A DNA stretch of 64,000 bases from an uncultured Pseudomonas sp. (GTDB lineage Bacteria > Pseudomonadota > Gammaproteobacteria > Pseudomonadales > Pseudomonadaceae), in NCBI RefSeq assembly GCF_946885955.1, contig NZ_CAMPHI010000020.1, forward strand, positions 25,902 to 89,901, in the 5' to 3' direction. Below, in pieces: positions 1 through 11,711 of the stretch (its first letter is position 1; the number at the start of each line of letters is the position of its first letter). Under the pieces are notes generated by a model that did not search any database, was not told the DNA's origin, and saw only the letters and a program-made list of their open reading frames with translations. Made by a program: the position numbers and the translations under genes.

Positions 1-2
1 AC

Positions 3-935
3 GGCCGCATGGGCGTGGCCTGCGGCTCGTCGACCGGCAGCACCGACGAGATCAAGGCATTCGGCAACATGCTGCTCAACTCGGTCGCCGACGGCCTCAA
101 TGCCAACTCCTATATCCGCATGATGCCGCACACCACGGCTGCCAATATCAGCATCTTCTTCGGTCTCAAGGGCCGCCTGATCCCGACCTCGAGCGCCTGC
201 ACCAGCGGCAGCCAGGGTATCGGCTACGCCTACGAGGCGATCAAGTTCGGCCGCTTGCCGATGATGCTCGCCGGCGGCGCCGAAGAGCTGTGCCCGACCG
301 AGGCCATGGTGTTCGATGCGCTCTATGCCACCAGCCTGAAGAACGACGCGCCGCACAGCTCGCCGCGCCCCTACGACAGCGGCCGCGACGGCCTGGTGAT
401 CGGCGAAGGCGCCGGCATGCTGGTGCTCGAAGAGCTGGAACACGCCCTGGCCCGTGGCGCGACCATCCATGCCGAGATCGTCGGCTTCGGCTGCAACTCC
501 GACGGCCAGCACGCCACCAAGCCGGAGCAGCTGACCATGCGCGGCGCCATGCAACTGGCGCTCGACGATGCCGGCCTGCAGCCCGCCGCCATCGGCTACG
601 TCAACGGCCATGGCACCGCCACCGAGCAGGGCGACATCGCCGAAAGCCTGGCCACCAGCGGGCTGTTCGGCCCGGGTATGCCGATCAGCTCGCAAAAGAG
701 TTTCTTCGGCCACACCCTGGGCGCCTGCGGCGCGCTGGAATCCTGGTTCAGCATCGAGATGATGAACCAGGACAGCTATGTACCGACGCTCAACCTGGAG
801 CACATCGACCCGGCCTGCGGCGAGCTGGACTACCTGCGCGGCGAGTTCCGCCAGATGCAGCATGAGTATGTGATGAACAACAATTTCGCCTTCGGTGGCG
901 TCAACACCTCGCTGATTTTCCGGCGCTGGAGCTGA
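3..935 (+). CDS. beta-ketoacyl-ACP synthase, C-terminal part (gene cut by window start)
   Basis: The reading frame is already open at the left edge, so only about the last 310 residues are present. It looks like a FabB/FabF-type condensing enzyme, which elongates acyl chains on acyl carrier protein by decarboxylative condensation of malonyl-ACP. All three active-site elements are visible, numbered from the Met at position 9: the nucleophile Cys64 in TSSACTSGSQ, the first His in VNGHGTATEQGD, and the Lys and second His in SSQKSFFGHTLGA. The C-terminus (FGGVNTSLIFRR) is typical of the fold. The paralogue (FabB, FabF, FabY or a secondary-metabolism KAS) cannot be fixed without the missing start and upstream genes. 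Confidence 0.85.
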   Translation, partial: GRMGVACGSSTGSTDEIKAFGNMLLNSVADGLNANSYIRMMPHTTAANISIFFGLKGRLIPTSSACTSGSQGIGYAYEAIKFGRLPMMLAGGAEELCPTEAMVFDALYATSLKNDAPHSSPRPYDSGRDGLVIGEGAGMLVLEELEHALARGATIHAEIVGFGCNSDGQHATKPEQLTMRGAMQLALDDAGLQPAAIGYVNGHGTATEQGDIAESLATSGLFGPGMPISSQKSFFGHTLGACGALESWFSIEMMNQDSYVPTLNLEHIDPACGELDYLRGEFRQMQHEYVMNNNFAFGGVNTSLIFRRWS

Positions 936-1041
936 CTCGGGACACGAGACGACCTCGAGGATCGCCGCTACAATCGCCTGAGGCCGCGGCGTGCGGCTTC
1001 CTCACCGATATCGCGCTTCTGTCATCGTCAAGGAGACGACC

Positions 1042-1488
1042 ATGCAATTGAAAAAATCGACCCTCGCCGCCCTGCTCCTGGTCGCGGCCCTGCCCTCGGT
1101 CAGCCAGGCGCGCGACACCGCGCTGTACCCGAACTTCGAGGCCGCCGTGCAGGAGGCCACCAATGCCGGTCGCCTGGATGGCAGCGTGAAGTTCTACCTG
1201 GCCGGCACCAAGCCGGCCGGTAAAGTCAGCGTAATCAAATCCGGCGTGACCACCAGCAAGAAGACCAATGCCTTCAACAAGAGTGACGAAGGTGCCTGCA
1301 GCTGGGCCATGCAGTCGGCGCTGATCGCCTTCCAGAACGCCGCCAAGGCAGCCGGCGCGAATGCCGTGGTCAACCTGGCCAGCAACTACAAGAATGTCGA
1401 GTACAAGAACGCCGAGAACTATGAGTGCCATGCCGGGGCGATCATGGCCGGCGTCGCCATCAAGGGCGATCTGGCCAAGGTCAAATAA
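1042..1488 (+). CDS. small exported protein of unknown function (PA5033-like)
   Basis: A 148-residue protein. The start at 1042 is chosen because AGGAG lies 7 bases upstream and the protein then begins with a clean signal peptide, MQLKKSTLAALLLVAALPSV, cut near SQA-RD. The mature part carries two cysteines (in GACSWAM and NYECHAG) that could form a disulfide, and a segment GANAVVNLASNYK like that of small exported proteins sometimes labelled excinuclease ATPase subunit. That label has no support here because no ATPase motif is present. It lies beside hemE, as in P. aeruginosa. A periplasmic location is inferred; the function is unknown. Confidence 0.75.
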   Translation: MQLKKSTLAALLLVAALPSVSQARDTALYPNFEAAVQEATNAGRLDGSVKFYLAGTKPAGKVSVIKSGVTTSKKTNAFNKSDEGACSWAMQSALIAFQNAAKAAGANAVVNLASNYKNVEYKNAENYECHAGAIMAGVAIKGDLAKVK

Positions 1489-1734
1489 ACCAGGTCGGCG
1501 TTGCGCTCGAGATTCGGCAACGGGAACGCTCCCGGTAGCGGGTCGGTCGACAGAGGAGACACCCCATCGCGCGGGGCTCCGATGTTCGACCGCCGGCATA
1601 AACTCGAGCTCAACTACCTCTCGCAGAGCTAGCCACAGACGCAGATTGCCGAGTTCTAGCGCGAGCCGGCCCGGGCAGCTCGCCCGGGCACTATCAGCAG
1701 CCCTGAAGCAGCAGCCCTGAAGTTGTGCCCACCG
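1489..1734. other. intergenic region with a small tandem repeat
   Basis: No convincing gene lies between the exported protein and the 3' end of hemE. Near the hemE end, the 14-base unit CAGCAGCCCTGAAG occurs twice in tandem (1695-1708 and 1709-1722). A GC-rich hairpin built from two GCCCGGGC blocks lies at 1669-1689. It has no T-run on either side, so it is at most a weak or factor-dependent stop signal between these convergent genes. Confidence 0.4.
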
Positions 1735-2802
1735 TCAGCCGTGATAAGCCGCCGACAGCTCATGCACCGCTTCGAAGAAGGCGCCGGCATGGGCCGGATC
1801 GACTTCCGGGGTGATGCCATGGCCAAGGTTGAACACATGGCCCGAGCCCTGGCCATAAGCCGCGAGAATACGCGCCACTTCGGCACGGATCGCTGCCGGC
1901 TTGGCGTAGAGCACGCTCGGGTCCATATTGCCTTGCAGCGCCACCTGGCTACCGACGCGCGCGCGGGCGCTGCCGATATCGCAGGTCCAATCCAGGCCCA
2001 GGGCTTCAGCACCGCTGTCCGCCATGGACTCCAGCCATAGGCCGCCGCCCTTGGTAAACAGGATCACCGGCACGCGACGACCGTCGTGTTCACGGATCAG
2101 GCCGTCGATGATTTTCTGCATATAGGCCAGGGAAAACTCCTGATAGGCCGCCGCCGACAGCGAGCCACCCCATGAATCGAAAATCTGCACCGCCTGCGCG
2201 CCGGCCTTGATCTGTCCGTTCAGGTAAGCGGTGACCGACTGCGCCAGCTTGTCGAGCAGCGCGTGCATAGCCTGCGGGTTGTCGTAGAGCATGGCCTTGG
2301 ACTTGCGGAAGTCTTTCGATGAGCCGCCTTCGACCATATAGGTGGCCAGGGTCCAGGGGCTGCCAGTGAAGCCGATCAGCGGCACACGACCATTCAGTTC
2401 GCGGCGAATGGTACGCACGGCTTCCATCACATACCCCAGATCCTGCTCTGGATCGGGGATCGGCAGAGCCTCGATGTCGGCCATGGAATTGATGACCTTG
2501 TTGAAGCGCGGACCTTCGCCGGTCTCGAAATACAGGCCCTGGCCCATTGCGTCTGGGATGGTCAGGATATCGGAGAACAGAATCGCCGCGTCCAGCTGCG
2601 GGTAGCGATCGAGCGGCTGGATGGTGACCTCGCAAGCCAGCTCGGGGTTTTTCATCAGATTGACGAAGTTGCCAGCCTTGGCGCGAGTGGCACGGTACTC
2701 CGGCAGATAACGACCGGCCTGGCGCATCATCCACACGGGCGTGACATCGACGGGCTGCTTGAGCAGGGCACGCAGAAAACGGTCGTTCTTCAGGGCGGTC
2801 AT
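1735..2802 (-). CDS. hemE: uroporphyrinogen decarboxylase
   Basis: A 355-residue cytoplasmic haem-pathway enzyme that removes four carboxyl groups from uroporphyrinogen III to give coproporphyrinogen III. Family motifs are clear: [12 protein letters not shown] near residues 26-37 (substrate-binding Arg), [28 protein letters not shown], and a C-terminal [13 protein letters not shown]. The start at 2802 (MTALKNDRF) has AGGAA upstream; an in-frame Met further upstream would add a non-conserved Cys-rich leader. The length is normal. The gene stands alone between oppositely oriented neighbours. A perfect hairpin lies about 60 bases upstream of the start codon. Confidence 0.97.
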   Translation of the reverse strand: MTALKNDRFLRALLKQPVDVTPVWMMRQAGRYLPEYRATRAKAGNFVNLMKNPELACEVTIQPLDRYPQLDAAILFSDILTIPDAMGQGLYFETGEGPRFNKVINSMADIEALPIPDPEQDLGYVMEAVRTIRRELNGRVPLIGFTGSPWTLATYMVEGGSSKDFRKSKAMLYDNPQAMHALLDKLAQSVTAYLNGQIKAGAQAVQIFDSWGGSLSAAAYQEFSLAYMQKIIDGLIREHDGRRVPVILFTKGGGLWLESMADSGAEALGLDWTCDIGSARARVGSQVALQGNMDPSVLYAKPAAIRAEVARILAAYGQGSGHVFNLGHGITPEVDPAHAGAFFEAVHELSAAYHG

Positions 2803-2863
2803 GGCAATTCCTGAGCAATAACAAGCGGCAAAAAAGTGCGGGCATTTTCGCAGACCGCCAAAC

Positions 2864-2891
2864 AAAAGGCACGGTGGGCGCCGTGCCTTTT
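2864..2891. terminator. perfect hairpin upstream of hemE (terminator-like on both strands)
   Basis: AAAAGGCACGG (2864-2874) and CCGTGCCTTTT (2881-2891) form a perfect 11-bp stem with a 6-base loop and T-runs on both strands. On the minus strand the T-run continues (TTTTGTTT). It lies between the divergent starts of hemE and the membrane protein, where no upstream gene needs terminating. It may block antisense or read-through RNA, or act as a leader element if the hemE promoter lies to its right. Confidence 0.5.
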
Positions 2892-3027
2892 ATCCATTGC
2901 GACGATTTGACTCGCCAAGGCCAGCGAGTGATTTCGGCAGGACAATGACAAATCTCTGATGAGTTCTTGATGCTCCTTTCACACTCGAGCCCCTAAATTA
3001 GGCGCCGCAGCCTTCCCTGCAGCCCTG

Positions 3028-3804
3028 ATGGACGTCCCTCCGATGAATAAACTCCCGGCAATCACCCTGGCTTTCTGGGTGATGAAGATATGCGCCACCA
3101 CCCTTGGCGAAACCGCCGGGGATCTGCTTTCAATGACCCTAGATGTCGGCTACGCGGCCAGCTCGCTGATCCTCATCGGCCTGTTTCTGCTCACCCTGAT
3201 CGGTCAGCTGCGCGCCCGCAGCTACAACCCAGCCCTGTATTGGACGGTGATTCTGGCCACCAGCACAGCCGGCACGACCATTTCCGACTTTATGGATCGT
3301 ACCCTGGGCCTCGGTTATGCCACAGGCTCCGCGCTGCTGGTGACGCTGTTGATCGCGATCTTCACGATCTGGTACCGGAGCGAAAGGTCCTTGTCGGTCG
3401 ACCATATCCAGAGCCGCCGAGGCGAGCTGTTCTACTGGGTGGCGATTCTGTTTTCCAATACGCTGGGCACGGCGTTGGGCGATTACCTGGCCGATGATTC
3501 CGGCCTGGGCTTTGCCGGTGGCGCGCTGTTGATCGGTAGCCTGATCGCCGCGGTGGCGGCGGCCAAATACCTTACCCGCCTCTCGCCCGTCGTCCTGTTC
3601 TGGCTGGCATTTGTGCTGACCCGTCCATTTGGCGCCACCCTCGGCGACTTTCTCAGCAAGCCGCTGGATCACGGCGGACTCGGTTTCGGCACCCTGGGTT
3701 CGTCCGCCGCACTGGCCATTACCCTGACGATGCTGGTGGCGGGCGCGGTATGGAGCAGCCGTCGCACGGCCCCTGGCAATTTTGCGGCGACGCCGAATAG
3801 CTGA
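3028..3804 (+). CDS. four-repeat integral membrane protein (COG4705-like)
   Basis: A 258-residue, almost entirely hydrophobic protein with about eight membrane segments. It contains four copies of a sequence unit, marked by TTLGETAGDLLSMTLDVGY, GTTISDFMDRTLGLGY, GTALGDYLADDSGLGF and GATLGDFLSKPLDHGGLGF. Each copy puts a Gly/Thr-rich turn and a buried Asp before a Gly-aromatic pair, which suggests repeat duplication and a conserved polar path through the membrane. An alternative start at 3043 (MNKLPAITL) is about equally likely. This resembles the uncharacterised COG4705 membrane proteins; a transport or channel role would be a guess. Confidence 0.8.
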   Translation: MDVPPMNKLPAITLAFWVMKICATTLGETAGDLLSMTLDVGYAASSLILIGLFLLTLIGQLRARSYNPALYWTVILATSTAGTTISDFMDRTLGLGYATGSALLVTLLIAIFTIWYRSERSLSVDHIQSRRGELFYWVAILFSNTLGTALGDYLADDSGLGFAGGALLIGSLIAAVAAAKYLTRLSPVVLFWLAFVLTRPFGATLGDFLSKPLDHGGLGFGTLGSSAALAITLTMLVAGAVWSSRRTAPGNFAATPNS

Positions 3805-3824
3805 ATTAGCCAATAGCAGACACA

Positions 3825-3853
3825 ACGAAGCCAGCCCCAGGGGCTGGCTTCGT
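3825..3853. terminator. bidirectional terminator between the membrane protein gene and gltD
   Basis: ACGAAGCCAGCCC (3825-3837) and GGGCTGGCTTCGT (3841-3853) form a perfect 13-bp stem with a 3-base loop. It lies between two convergent genes (ends at 3804 and 3879), where a shared terminator is expected. The flanking T-run is poor, so confidence is moderate. Confidence 0.6.
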
Positions 3854-3878
3854 GCATGGCCGTCCGGCCGATCGGCGT

Positions 3879-5411
<1,533 letters not shown>

Positions 5412-5417
5412 GCTGCT

Positions 5418-8400
5418 TTATTGCGGGTTGGCGCGGGTGCTGGAGAGCAGCGACTTCAGGCTTGCGGCCTTGGGTTTGACCAGCCAGAACTTGCGCAGGT
5501 AGTCATCCAGGTTCTCCAGCAGATGGGCGCCCCACTCGCTGGCGCTTTCCTGCACATACTCGCTCAACACACGTTGCAGGTGGCTGCGGTAGGCCTCCAT
5601 GGCCTCGTTGTTGATCCGCTGGATCTCCACCAACTCGTGGTTGACCCGGTCATAGAAGCTGTTGTCCAGGTCGAGCACATAGGCGAAGCCGCCGGTCATC
5701 CCGGAACCGAAGTTATAGCCGGTCTTGCCCAGCACGCAGACGAAACCGCCGGTCATGTACTCGCAGCAATGGTCGCCGGTACCTTCCACCACGGCGTGGG
5801 CGCCGGAGTTGCGCACCGCGAACCGCTCGCCCGCAGTGCCAGCGGCGAACAGCTTGCCGCCGGTGGCGCCGTACAAGCAGGTGTTGCCGATGATGGCGCT
5901 GTCCTGGGTCTTGAACGGGCTGCCTTGCGGCGGAACTATAACCAGTTTGCCACCGGTCATGCCCTTGCCGACGTAATCGTTGGCATCGCCCTGCAGGTAC
6001 AGGTTCAGGCCGCCGGCGTTCCACACGCCGAAGCTCTGCCCGGCGGTGCCCTTGAAGCGGAAGGTGATCGGCGCCTTGGCCATCCCCTGGTTGCCGTGCT
6101 TGCGTGCGATTTCGCCGGAAACGCGGGCACCGATGGAACGGTCGCAGTTGCAGATATCCAGCGCGAACTCGGCACCGCTGGCGGCGTCGATTGCCGGCTT
6201 GGCCAGCTCGACCATCTTCTCGGCCAGCAGGCCCTGGTCGAACGGCGGATTACGGTCGACCTGGCAGAACTGCGGCTTGTCGGCAGCAATCAGATCGCTG
6301 CCGAGCAACGGGCTGATATCCAGATGATTCTGCTTGGTGGTTTCACCCGGCAGTATCTCCAGCAAATCGGTACGCCCGATCAACTCCTCGAGGCTGCGCA
6401 CGCCCAGCTTGGCCAACCACTCGCGGGTTTCTTCGGCGACGAAGGTGAAGAAGTTCATCACCATTTCGACGGTGCCGATGAAGTGGTCCTTGCGCAGCTT
6501 GTCGTTCTGCGTGGCCACGCCGGTGGCGCAGTTGTTCAGGTGACAAATGCGCAGGTACTTGCAGCCCAGGGCGATCATCGGCGCGGTGCCGAAACCGAAG
6601 CTTTCAGCGCCGAGGATGGCCGCCTTGATCACATCGAGGCCGGTCTTCAGGCCGCCGTCGGTCTGCACCCGCACCTTGCCGCGCAGGTCGTTGCCGCGCA
6701 GCGCCTGATGGGTTTCGGCCAGGCCGAGCTCCCAGGGCGCACCGGCATACTTGATCGAAGTCAGCGGCGATGCACCGGTGCCGCCGTCGTAACCGGAGAT
6801 GGTGATCAGGTCGGCATAGGCCTTGGCCACACCGGCGGCAATGGTGCCAACGCCAGCTTCCGCGACCAGCTTGACCGAGACCAGCGCGGCCGGGTTGACC
6901 TGCTTGAGGTCAAAAATCAACTGCGACAAGTCTTCGATCGAATAGATGTCGTGGTGTGGCGGCGGCGAAATCAGAGTCACGCCGGGCACCGCATAACGCA
7001 GACGCGCGATCAAGCCGTTGACCTTGCCGCCGGGCAGCTGGCCACCCTCGCCGGGCTTGGCGCCCTGAGCGACCTTGATCTGCAGCACTTCGGCATTGAC
7101 CAGGTATTCCGGGGTCACACCGAAACGGCCGGTGGCCACCTGCTTGATCTTCGAGCTGCGCACCGTGCCGTAGCGAGCCGGGTCTTCGCCGCCCTCGCCG
7201 GAGTTGGAGCGTGCACCCAGGCGGTTCATCGCCTCGGCAATGGCTTCATGGGCCTCGGGCGACAATGCGCCGAGGGAAATCCCGGCGGAGTCGAAGCGCT
7301 TGAAGATGGTTTCCAGCGGCTCGATCTGATCGAGACTCAGCGGCTGCTCGGCCAGTTTCAGCTTGAGCAGGTCGCGGATCATCGACACCGGGCGGGTGTC
7401 CACCAGGGCGCTGTATTCCTTGTACTTCTCGTAGTTGCCTTGCTGCACCGCGACTTGCAGGGTGCTGACCACATCCGGGTTGTAGGCGTGGTATTCGCCA
7501 CCGTAGACGAACTTCAGCAGGCCGCCCTGCTGGATCGGCTTGCGGTTGTTCCAGGCCTCGGCCGCGAGCATCTTCTGCTCGGCTTCAAGGTCGACGAAAC
7601 GCGCGCCCTTGATCCGGCTGGCGACACCACGGAAGCACAATTCGGTGACTTCATCGGCCAGGCCGACCGCCTCGAACAGCTGTGCGCCGCGGTAGGACGC
7701 GACCGTGGAGATGCCCATCTTCGAGAGGATCTTCAGCAGGCCTTTGGAGATGCCCTTGCGGTAGTACTTGAACACTTCATAGAGATCGCCGAGCACTTCG
7801 CCGGTGCGGATCAGATCGCCCAGCACCTCGTACGCGAGGAACGGATAGACCGCCGAGGCGCCGAAGCCTAGCAGCACCGCGTAGTGGTGCGGGTCGCGGG
7901 CAGTGGCGGTTTCGACCAGGATGTTGCAATCGCAACGCAGGCCTTTTTCGGTCAGGCGATGGTGCACGGCGCCGGTGACCAGCGCGGCATGCGCCGGCAG
8001 TTTGCCGGGCGCGATATGCCGATCGCTGAGGATCAGCAGGGTCTTGCCCGCGCGCACCGCCTCTTCAGCCTGGTCGGCCATGTTGCGCACGGCAGCCTGC
8101 AGACCAAGCGACTCCTCGTAGTTCATGTCGATGATCTGGCGCTCGAACCCAGGGCGTTCCAGGGTCGTCAGGGTGCGCCACTTGGCCGGCGAGATCACCG
8201 GCGAGCTCAGAATCACCCGGCTCGCATGTTCCGGCGACTCTTCGAAGATATTGCGCTCGGCACCGAGGCAGATCTCCAGCGACATGACGATGGCTTCGCG
8301 CAGCGGGTCGATCGGCGGGTTGGTCACCTGGGCGAACTGCTGACGGAAATAGTCGTACGGCGAGCGCACGCGTTGCGACAGCACCGCCATCGGCGTGTCG

Positions 8401-9866
8401 TCACCCATCGAGCCGACCGCTTCCTGGCCCTGCTCGGCGAGCGGACGCAATACCTGATCGCGCTCCTCGAAGGTGACCTGGTACATCTTCATGTACTGCT
8501 TGAGCTGGTCAACGTCGTAGAACGCCGAGCCGTGGTCGTTGTCGTCCAGGGTAGCCTGAATGCGCTGGGCACTCTTGCGCAGCCACTGCTTATACGGATG
8601 ACGCGACTTCAGGCGGTTGTCGATGTCGTCGGTGCCCAGCACCTGGCCGGTTTCGGTATCCACGGCGAGGATCTGCCCCGGGCCGACGCGACCTTTGGCG
8701 ATTACCTCCTCGGGCTGATAATCCCAAACGCCGATTTCCGAGGCCAGGGTGATATAGCCGTTGGTGGTGGTGACCCAGCGCGCCGGGCGCAGGCCGTTAC
8801 GGTCGAGCAGGCAGACGGCATGGCGGCCATCGGTCAGCACCACGCCGGCCGGACCATCCCAGGGCTCCATGTGCATGGAGTTGTACTCATAGAACGCACG
8901 CAGATCGGCATCCATGGTTTCGACGTTCTGCCAGGCCGGCGGAATGATCATGCGCACGCCACGGAACAGGTCGATGCCGCCGGTGACCATCAGTTCAAGC
9001 ATGTTGTCCATGCTCGAAGAATCGGAGCCGACGCGGTTGACCAGCGGCCCCAGCTCATCGAGGTCGGGAATCAGCGCGTTGGCGAATTTGGTGCGCCGCG
9101 CCTGCGCCCAGTTGCGGTTGCCGGTGATGGTATTGATCTCACCGTTATGGGCGAGGAAACGGAACGGCTGCGCCAACGGCCACTTCGGCAGGGTGTTGGT
9201 GGAGAAACGCTGATGGAACACGCAAATCGCGGTCTGCAGGCGCTCGTCACCCAGGTCCGGGTAGAACTGCTGCAAGTCGGCCGGCATCATCAGGCCTTTG
9301 TAGATGATGGTCTTGTGCGAAAAGCTGCAGATGTAGTGCTCGCTGTCGTCAGCGTTGGCCACCGAGGAGCGGCGACGGGCACCGAACAACTTGATGGCGA
9401 AGGCCTGGTCGGATAAACCATCGCCACCAACGAAGACCTGCTCGATCTGCGGCAGGCGCTCGAGCGCCAGGCGGCCGAGCACGCTGGTGTCGATCGGCAC
9501 CTTGCGCCAACCAATCAGGCTCAGACCGGCCGCGAGAATCTCGCGATTCATGTTCTCGCGCGCAGCTTCAGCCTTTACCGGGTCCTGATTGAAGAACACC
9601 ATGCCCACGGCATATTGCTTGGGCAGTTCGACGGCGAACGTTTCTTTGGCCACCGCCCGAAGAAACTGATCCGGTTTCTGGATAAGCAGGCCACAGCCGT
9701 CACCTGTCTTACCATCGGCGTTGATGCCGCCACGGTGGGTCATACAGGTCAGCGCTTCGATAGCGGTTTGCAGGAGGTGATGACTCGCCTCACCTTGCAT
9801 ATGGGCGATCAAGCCGAAGCCGCAGTTATCCTTGAATTCATCAGGATGGTACAGACCTGCTTTCAT
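5418..9866 (-). CDS. gltB: glutamate synthase (NADPH) large subunit
   Basis: A 1482-residue enzyme that makes glutamate from glutamine and 2-oxoglutarate. The class II glutamine amidotransferase domain begins at Cys15 (DNCGFG), which is expected to become the N-terminal nucleophile after a 14-residue propeptide is removed. An FMN-binding synthase domain follows ([32 protein letters not shown]). The 3Fe-4S cysteines are in [16 protein letters not shown], and the C-terminal GXGXG beta-helix region is rich in Gly repeats. The length is usual for the alpha subunit. A candidate promoter lies about 110 bases upstream. Confidence 0.98.
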   Translation of the reverse strand: MKAGLYHPDEFKDNCGFGLIAHMQGEASHHLLQTAIEALTCMTHRGGINADGKTGDGCGLLIQKPDQFLRAVAKETFAVELPKQYAVGMVFFNQDPVKAEAARENMNREILAAGLSLIGWRKVPIDTSVLGRLALERLPQIEQVFVGGDGLSDQAFAIKLFGARRRSSVANADDSEHYICSFSHKTIIYKGLMMPADLQQFYPDLGDERLQTAICVFHQRFSTNTLPKWPLAQPFRFLAHNGEINTITGNRNWAQARRTKFANALIPDLDELGPLVNRVGSDSSSMDNMLELMVTGGIDLFRGVRMIIPPAWQNVETMDADLRAFYEYNSMHMEPWDGPAGVVLTDGRHAVCLLDRNGLRPARWVTTTNGYITLASEIGVWDYQPEEVIAKGRVGPGQILAVDTETGQVLGTDDIDNRLKSRHPYKQWLRKSAQRIQATLDDNDHGSAFYDVDQLKQYMKMYQVTFEERDQVLRPLAEQGQEAVGSMGDDTPMAVLSQRVRSPYDYFRQQFAQVTNPPIDPLREAIVMSLEICLGAERNIFEESPEHASRVILSSPVISPAKWRTLTTLERPGFERQIIDMNYEESLGLQAAVRNMADQAEEAVRAGKTLLILSDRHIAPGKLPAHAALVTGAVHHRLTEKGLRCDCNILVETATARDPHHYAVLLGFGASAVYPFLAYEVLGDLIRTGEVLGDLYEVFKYYRKGISKGLLKILSKMGISTVASYRGAQLFEAVGLADEVTELCFRGVASRIKGARFVDLEAEQKMLAAEAWNNRKPIQQGGLLKFVYGGEYHAYNPDVVSTLQVAVQQGNYEKYKEYSALVDTRPVSMIRDLLKLKLAEQPLSLDQIEPLETIFKRFDSAGISLGALSPEAHEAIAEAMNRLGARSNSGEGGEDPARYGTVRSSKIKQVATGRFGVTPEYLVNAEVLQIKVAQGAKPGEGGQLPGGKVNGLIARLRYAVPGVTLISPPPHHDIYSIEDLSQLIFDLKQVNPAALVSVKLVAEAGVGTIAAGVAKAYADLITISGYDGGTGASPLTSIKYAGAPWELGLAETHQALRGNDLRGKVRVQTDGGLKTGLDVIKAAILGAESFGFGTAPMIALGCKYLRICHLNNCATGVATQNDKLRKDHFIGTVEMVMNFFTFVAEETREWLAKLGVRSLEELIGRTDLLEILPGETTKQNHLDISPLLGSDLIAADKPQFCQVDRNPPFDQGLLAEKMVELAKPAIDAASGAEFALDICNCDRSIGARVSGEIARKHGNQGMAKAPITFRFKGTAGQSFGVWNAGGLNLYLQGDANDYVGKGMTGGKLVIVPPQGSPFKTQDSAIIGNTCLYGATGGKLFAAGTAGERFAVRNSGAHAVVEGTGDHCCEYMTGGFVCVLGKTGYNFGSGMTGGFAYVLDLDNSFYDRVNHELVEIQRINNEAMEAYRSHLQRVLSEYVQESASEWGAHLLENLDDYLRKFWLVKPKAASLKSLLSSTRANPQ

Positions 9867-9932
9867 AGGGAACTCTCACCAGACAGCCTTTAAATCAGGC
9901 AAATTGCTTTTTAATTCAACTACTTACCATAC

Positions 9933-9954
9933 AAGCAGGAGCTAGCTCCTGCTT
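9933..9954. other. 22-bp perfect palindrome in the gltB leader
   Basis: The sequence from 9933 to 9954 is its own reverse complement (half-site AAGCAGGAGCT). It lies between the end of damX (10102) and the start of gltB (9866), just downstream of a candidate gltB promoter. It has no good T-run on the minus strand, so a plain terminator is not well supported. It could be a damX terminator, an RNA leader hairpin or a protein-binding site. Confidence 0.45.
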
Positions 9955-9975
9955 TGCGCAGGCAAAAGGGAGGTC

Positions 9976-10004
9976 ATTGTACATATCCGCCCACACCGTC
10001 ACAA
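9976..10004 (-). promoter_or_regulatory. candidate sigma-70 promoter of gltB
   Basis: On the minus strand, TTGTGA (10004-9999) and TACAAT (9981-9976) are separated by 17 bases. This is a good -35/-10 arrangement directed at gltB, with a predicted leader of about 100 bases that includes the palindrome at 9933-9954. No mapped start site is available. Confidence 0.45.
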
Positions 10005-10101
10005 ATCTTCGTGACGACCAGTTGAACGCGAATGTCGCAAAATCGAAGGATTAGACCAAAAGGTCGTGTTAACGACCGATAAGTCACGATCACACTTCAG
10101 C

Positions 10102-11676
10102 TCAAGGTGCGGGCACGAGCTCCTGACGGATACTGGCAAAGGTTCTCGGCCAGGGCTTACCCGCTTGAATGGCGGCTGGCAGGCGCTGTAGCGCAGCTTG
10201 AGCCTCCTGGCGGGTCGCGAAGCTACCATAGGTCACGACGTACAGGGGCTGCCCCTGATGCTGCTTCCTGAAGTAGTGATACTGCTCGCCGTGCTCACGC
10301 ACGAAGGCTTGCGCACTGCTCTCGGCGCGCGCGCCGAGAATTTGCAGCGTATAACGCGACCCGGCCTGCGCAGCATACCAATCGGCCGCCACTGTCGACT
10401 TAGCGACTTGCGGCGCGACGACAGGCTTTGCTGGCGTAACGGGTTGCGGCTTGGAGACCGGCACGGGATCGACCTTCGCCGGCACCTCGGCCACCACAGG
10501 AACCGCAGGAACTACAGGGACCGCAGGAACAGCGGGAACCGACGGTACTGTCGGCACAGCCTCCTGAATAGCTACGCCACCTGCGCCGTCCGCCTCCTCG
10601 ACGCCGGCCATACCTGCCGCCTGAGCCAAGGGCTCCCGAATCACCGGCTGGGCCTCACCCACCAGCGGCAGGGGCAATGGCTGACTGGTACCGGCGAACT
10701 CGATTGCCGGCGCCTGATCATCCTCAGGCACCGATGAAGGCTGCGCCGGCGGCGAACCCACCTCGGCGAGCGGAAGTGCCTGCTCAATTGGTTTCTGGGA
10801 TCCAGGGTTGGAAACCACGGCGGCATCATGCCCTTGCATCAACCAGGCGGCCAGCACCCCGGCGACCACAACCACCAACGCCAATACGTGCTTCTTCGGC
10901 AGACTGAATCCTAAGCCGGCACGCTTGGCCAGTCCGCGTTGCGCGAGCATATTGTCGATCAGCACTTCACGGGCAACCTGATTGATCAGGCCTGGCCAGC
11001 CCTCGGCACGCGCCTCGATAGCCGCGAGCTGCTGATCGGAAAATACCGCCAGATCCCGACCGGCTCCCTCGAGACGCTGCGCCAGATACTCGCGGACCTC
11101 CTCATCGGTGTAGGGCATCAGGTCGATAATATGAAAACACTCTTCGCCATCGGCCAGGGCCTCCAGGCGCGCGCCCAGCTGCGGTTCGGCAAACAGGAAA
11201 ACATGCAGGCGGCCTTCGCCATTGCCCGCCGCCAATGCCAACAAGCCGGTCAATGCGGCGTCGCTCAACTGCTCGGCGTCATCGACCAACAAGTAGGTTT
11301 CCTGGCCGGTCAACGCCATCTGCGCAACCTGAGCCAGAATTGCCCGCGGCTCGGCCTGCTGAATCTGCAATCCCTGGGCGACCTGACGGAACAGGCTGCC
11401 GGGATCCTCCGCCCCTTGCGCGGAAACCACTATGGTATGCACCGCCTGCTTGTTGGTGCTGGCAACCAACGCCTGACGCAGCAAAGTCTTGCCACTGCCC
11501 TCTGGCCCGGCCACCACCAGAAGCAACTGGCTGTAACGCGCCAGGTGGTGCAACTGCCCCAAAACCGGCTTGCGTTGCGCAGGAAAGAACTTGAAGCCCG
11601 GAACCCGTGCGGCGAAGGGGTCGTGGCTGAATTGATAGTGTGCGAGGAAAGCCTCGTCAGCATGCAAACCGGTCAT
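10102..11676 (-). CDS. damX: DamX-like cell-division ATPase with SPOR domain
   Basis: A 524-residue inner-membrane protein. Residues 1-270 form an AAA ATPase domain with Walker A GPEGSGKT (57-64) and a Walker B-like TYLLVDDAEQL. A single membrane segment follows (VLALVVVVAGVLAAW), then a long Pro/Val/Ala-rich periplasmic linker with repeated VPAVP units, and a C-terminal SPOR domain (YTLQILGARAE to the end) of the type that binds denuded septal peptidoglycan. This is the DamX/PA5037 architecture. It sits just downstream of aroB, as in enterobacteria and pseudomonads, probably in one transcript with aroKB and the pil genes. Confidence 0.88.
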   Translation of the reverse strand: MTGLHADEAFLAHYQFSHDPFAARVPGFKFFPAQRKPVLGQLHHLARYSQLLLVVAGPEGSGKTLLRQALVASTNKQAVHTIVVSAQGAEDPGSLFRQVAQGLQIQQAEPRAILAQVAQMALTGQETYLLVDDAEQLSDAALTGLLALAAGNGEGRLHVFLFAEPQLGARLEALADGEECFHIIDLMPYTDEEVREYLAQRLEGAGRDLAVFSDQQLAAIEARAEGWPGLINQVAREVLIDNMLAQRGLAKRAGLGFSLPKKHVLALVVVVAGVLAAWLMQGHDAAVVSNPGSQKPIEQALPLAEVGSPPAQPSSVPEDDQAPAIEFAGTSQPLPLPLVGEAQPVIREPLAQAAGMAGVEEADGAGGVAIQEAVPTVPSVPAVPAVPVVPAVPVVAEVPAKVDPVPVSKPQPVTPAKPVVAPQVAKSTVAADWYAAQAGSRYTLQILGARAESSAQAFVREHGEQYHYFRKQHQGQPLYVVTYGSFATRQEAQAALQRLPAAIQAGKPWPRTFASIRQELVPAP

Positions 11677-11711
11677 GGGGCACTCTATAAAATGGGTAAA
11701 GCCGAAAATAC

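Noticed and set aside
901..1599. 232-codon minus-strand frame across the small exported protein gene
   Set aside because: The plus-strand gene has a signal peptide and ribosome-binding site; the opposite frame has neither motifs nor start signals.
1669..1689. GCCCGGGC double-palindrome hairpin as hemE terminator
   Set aside because: No T-run on either strand; kept only as a note in the intergenic entry.
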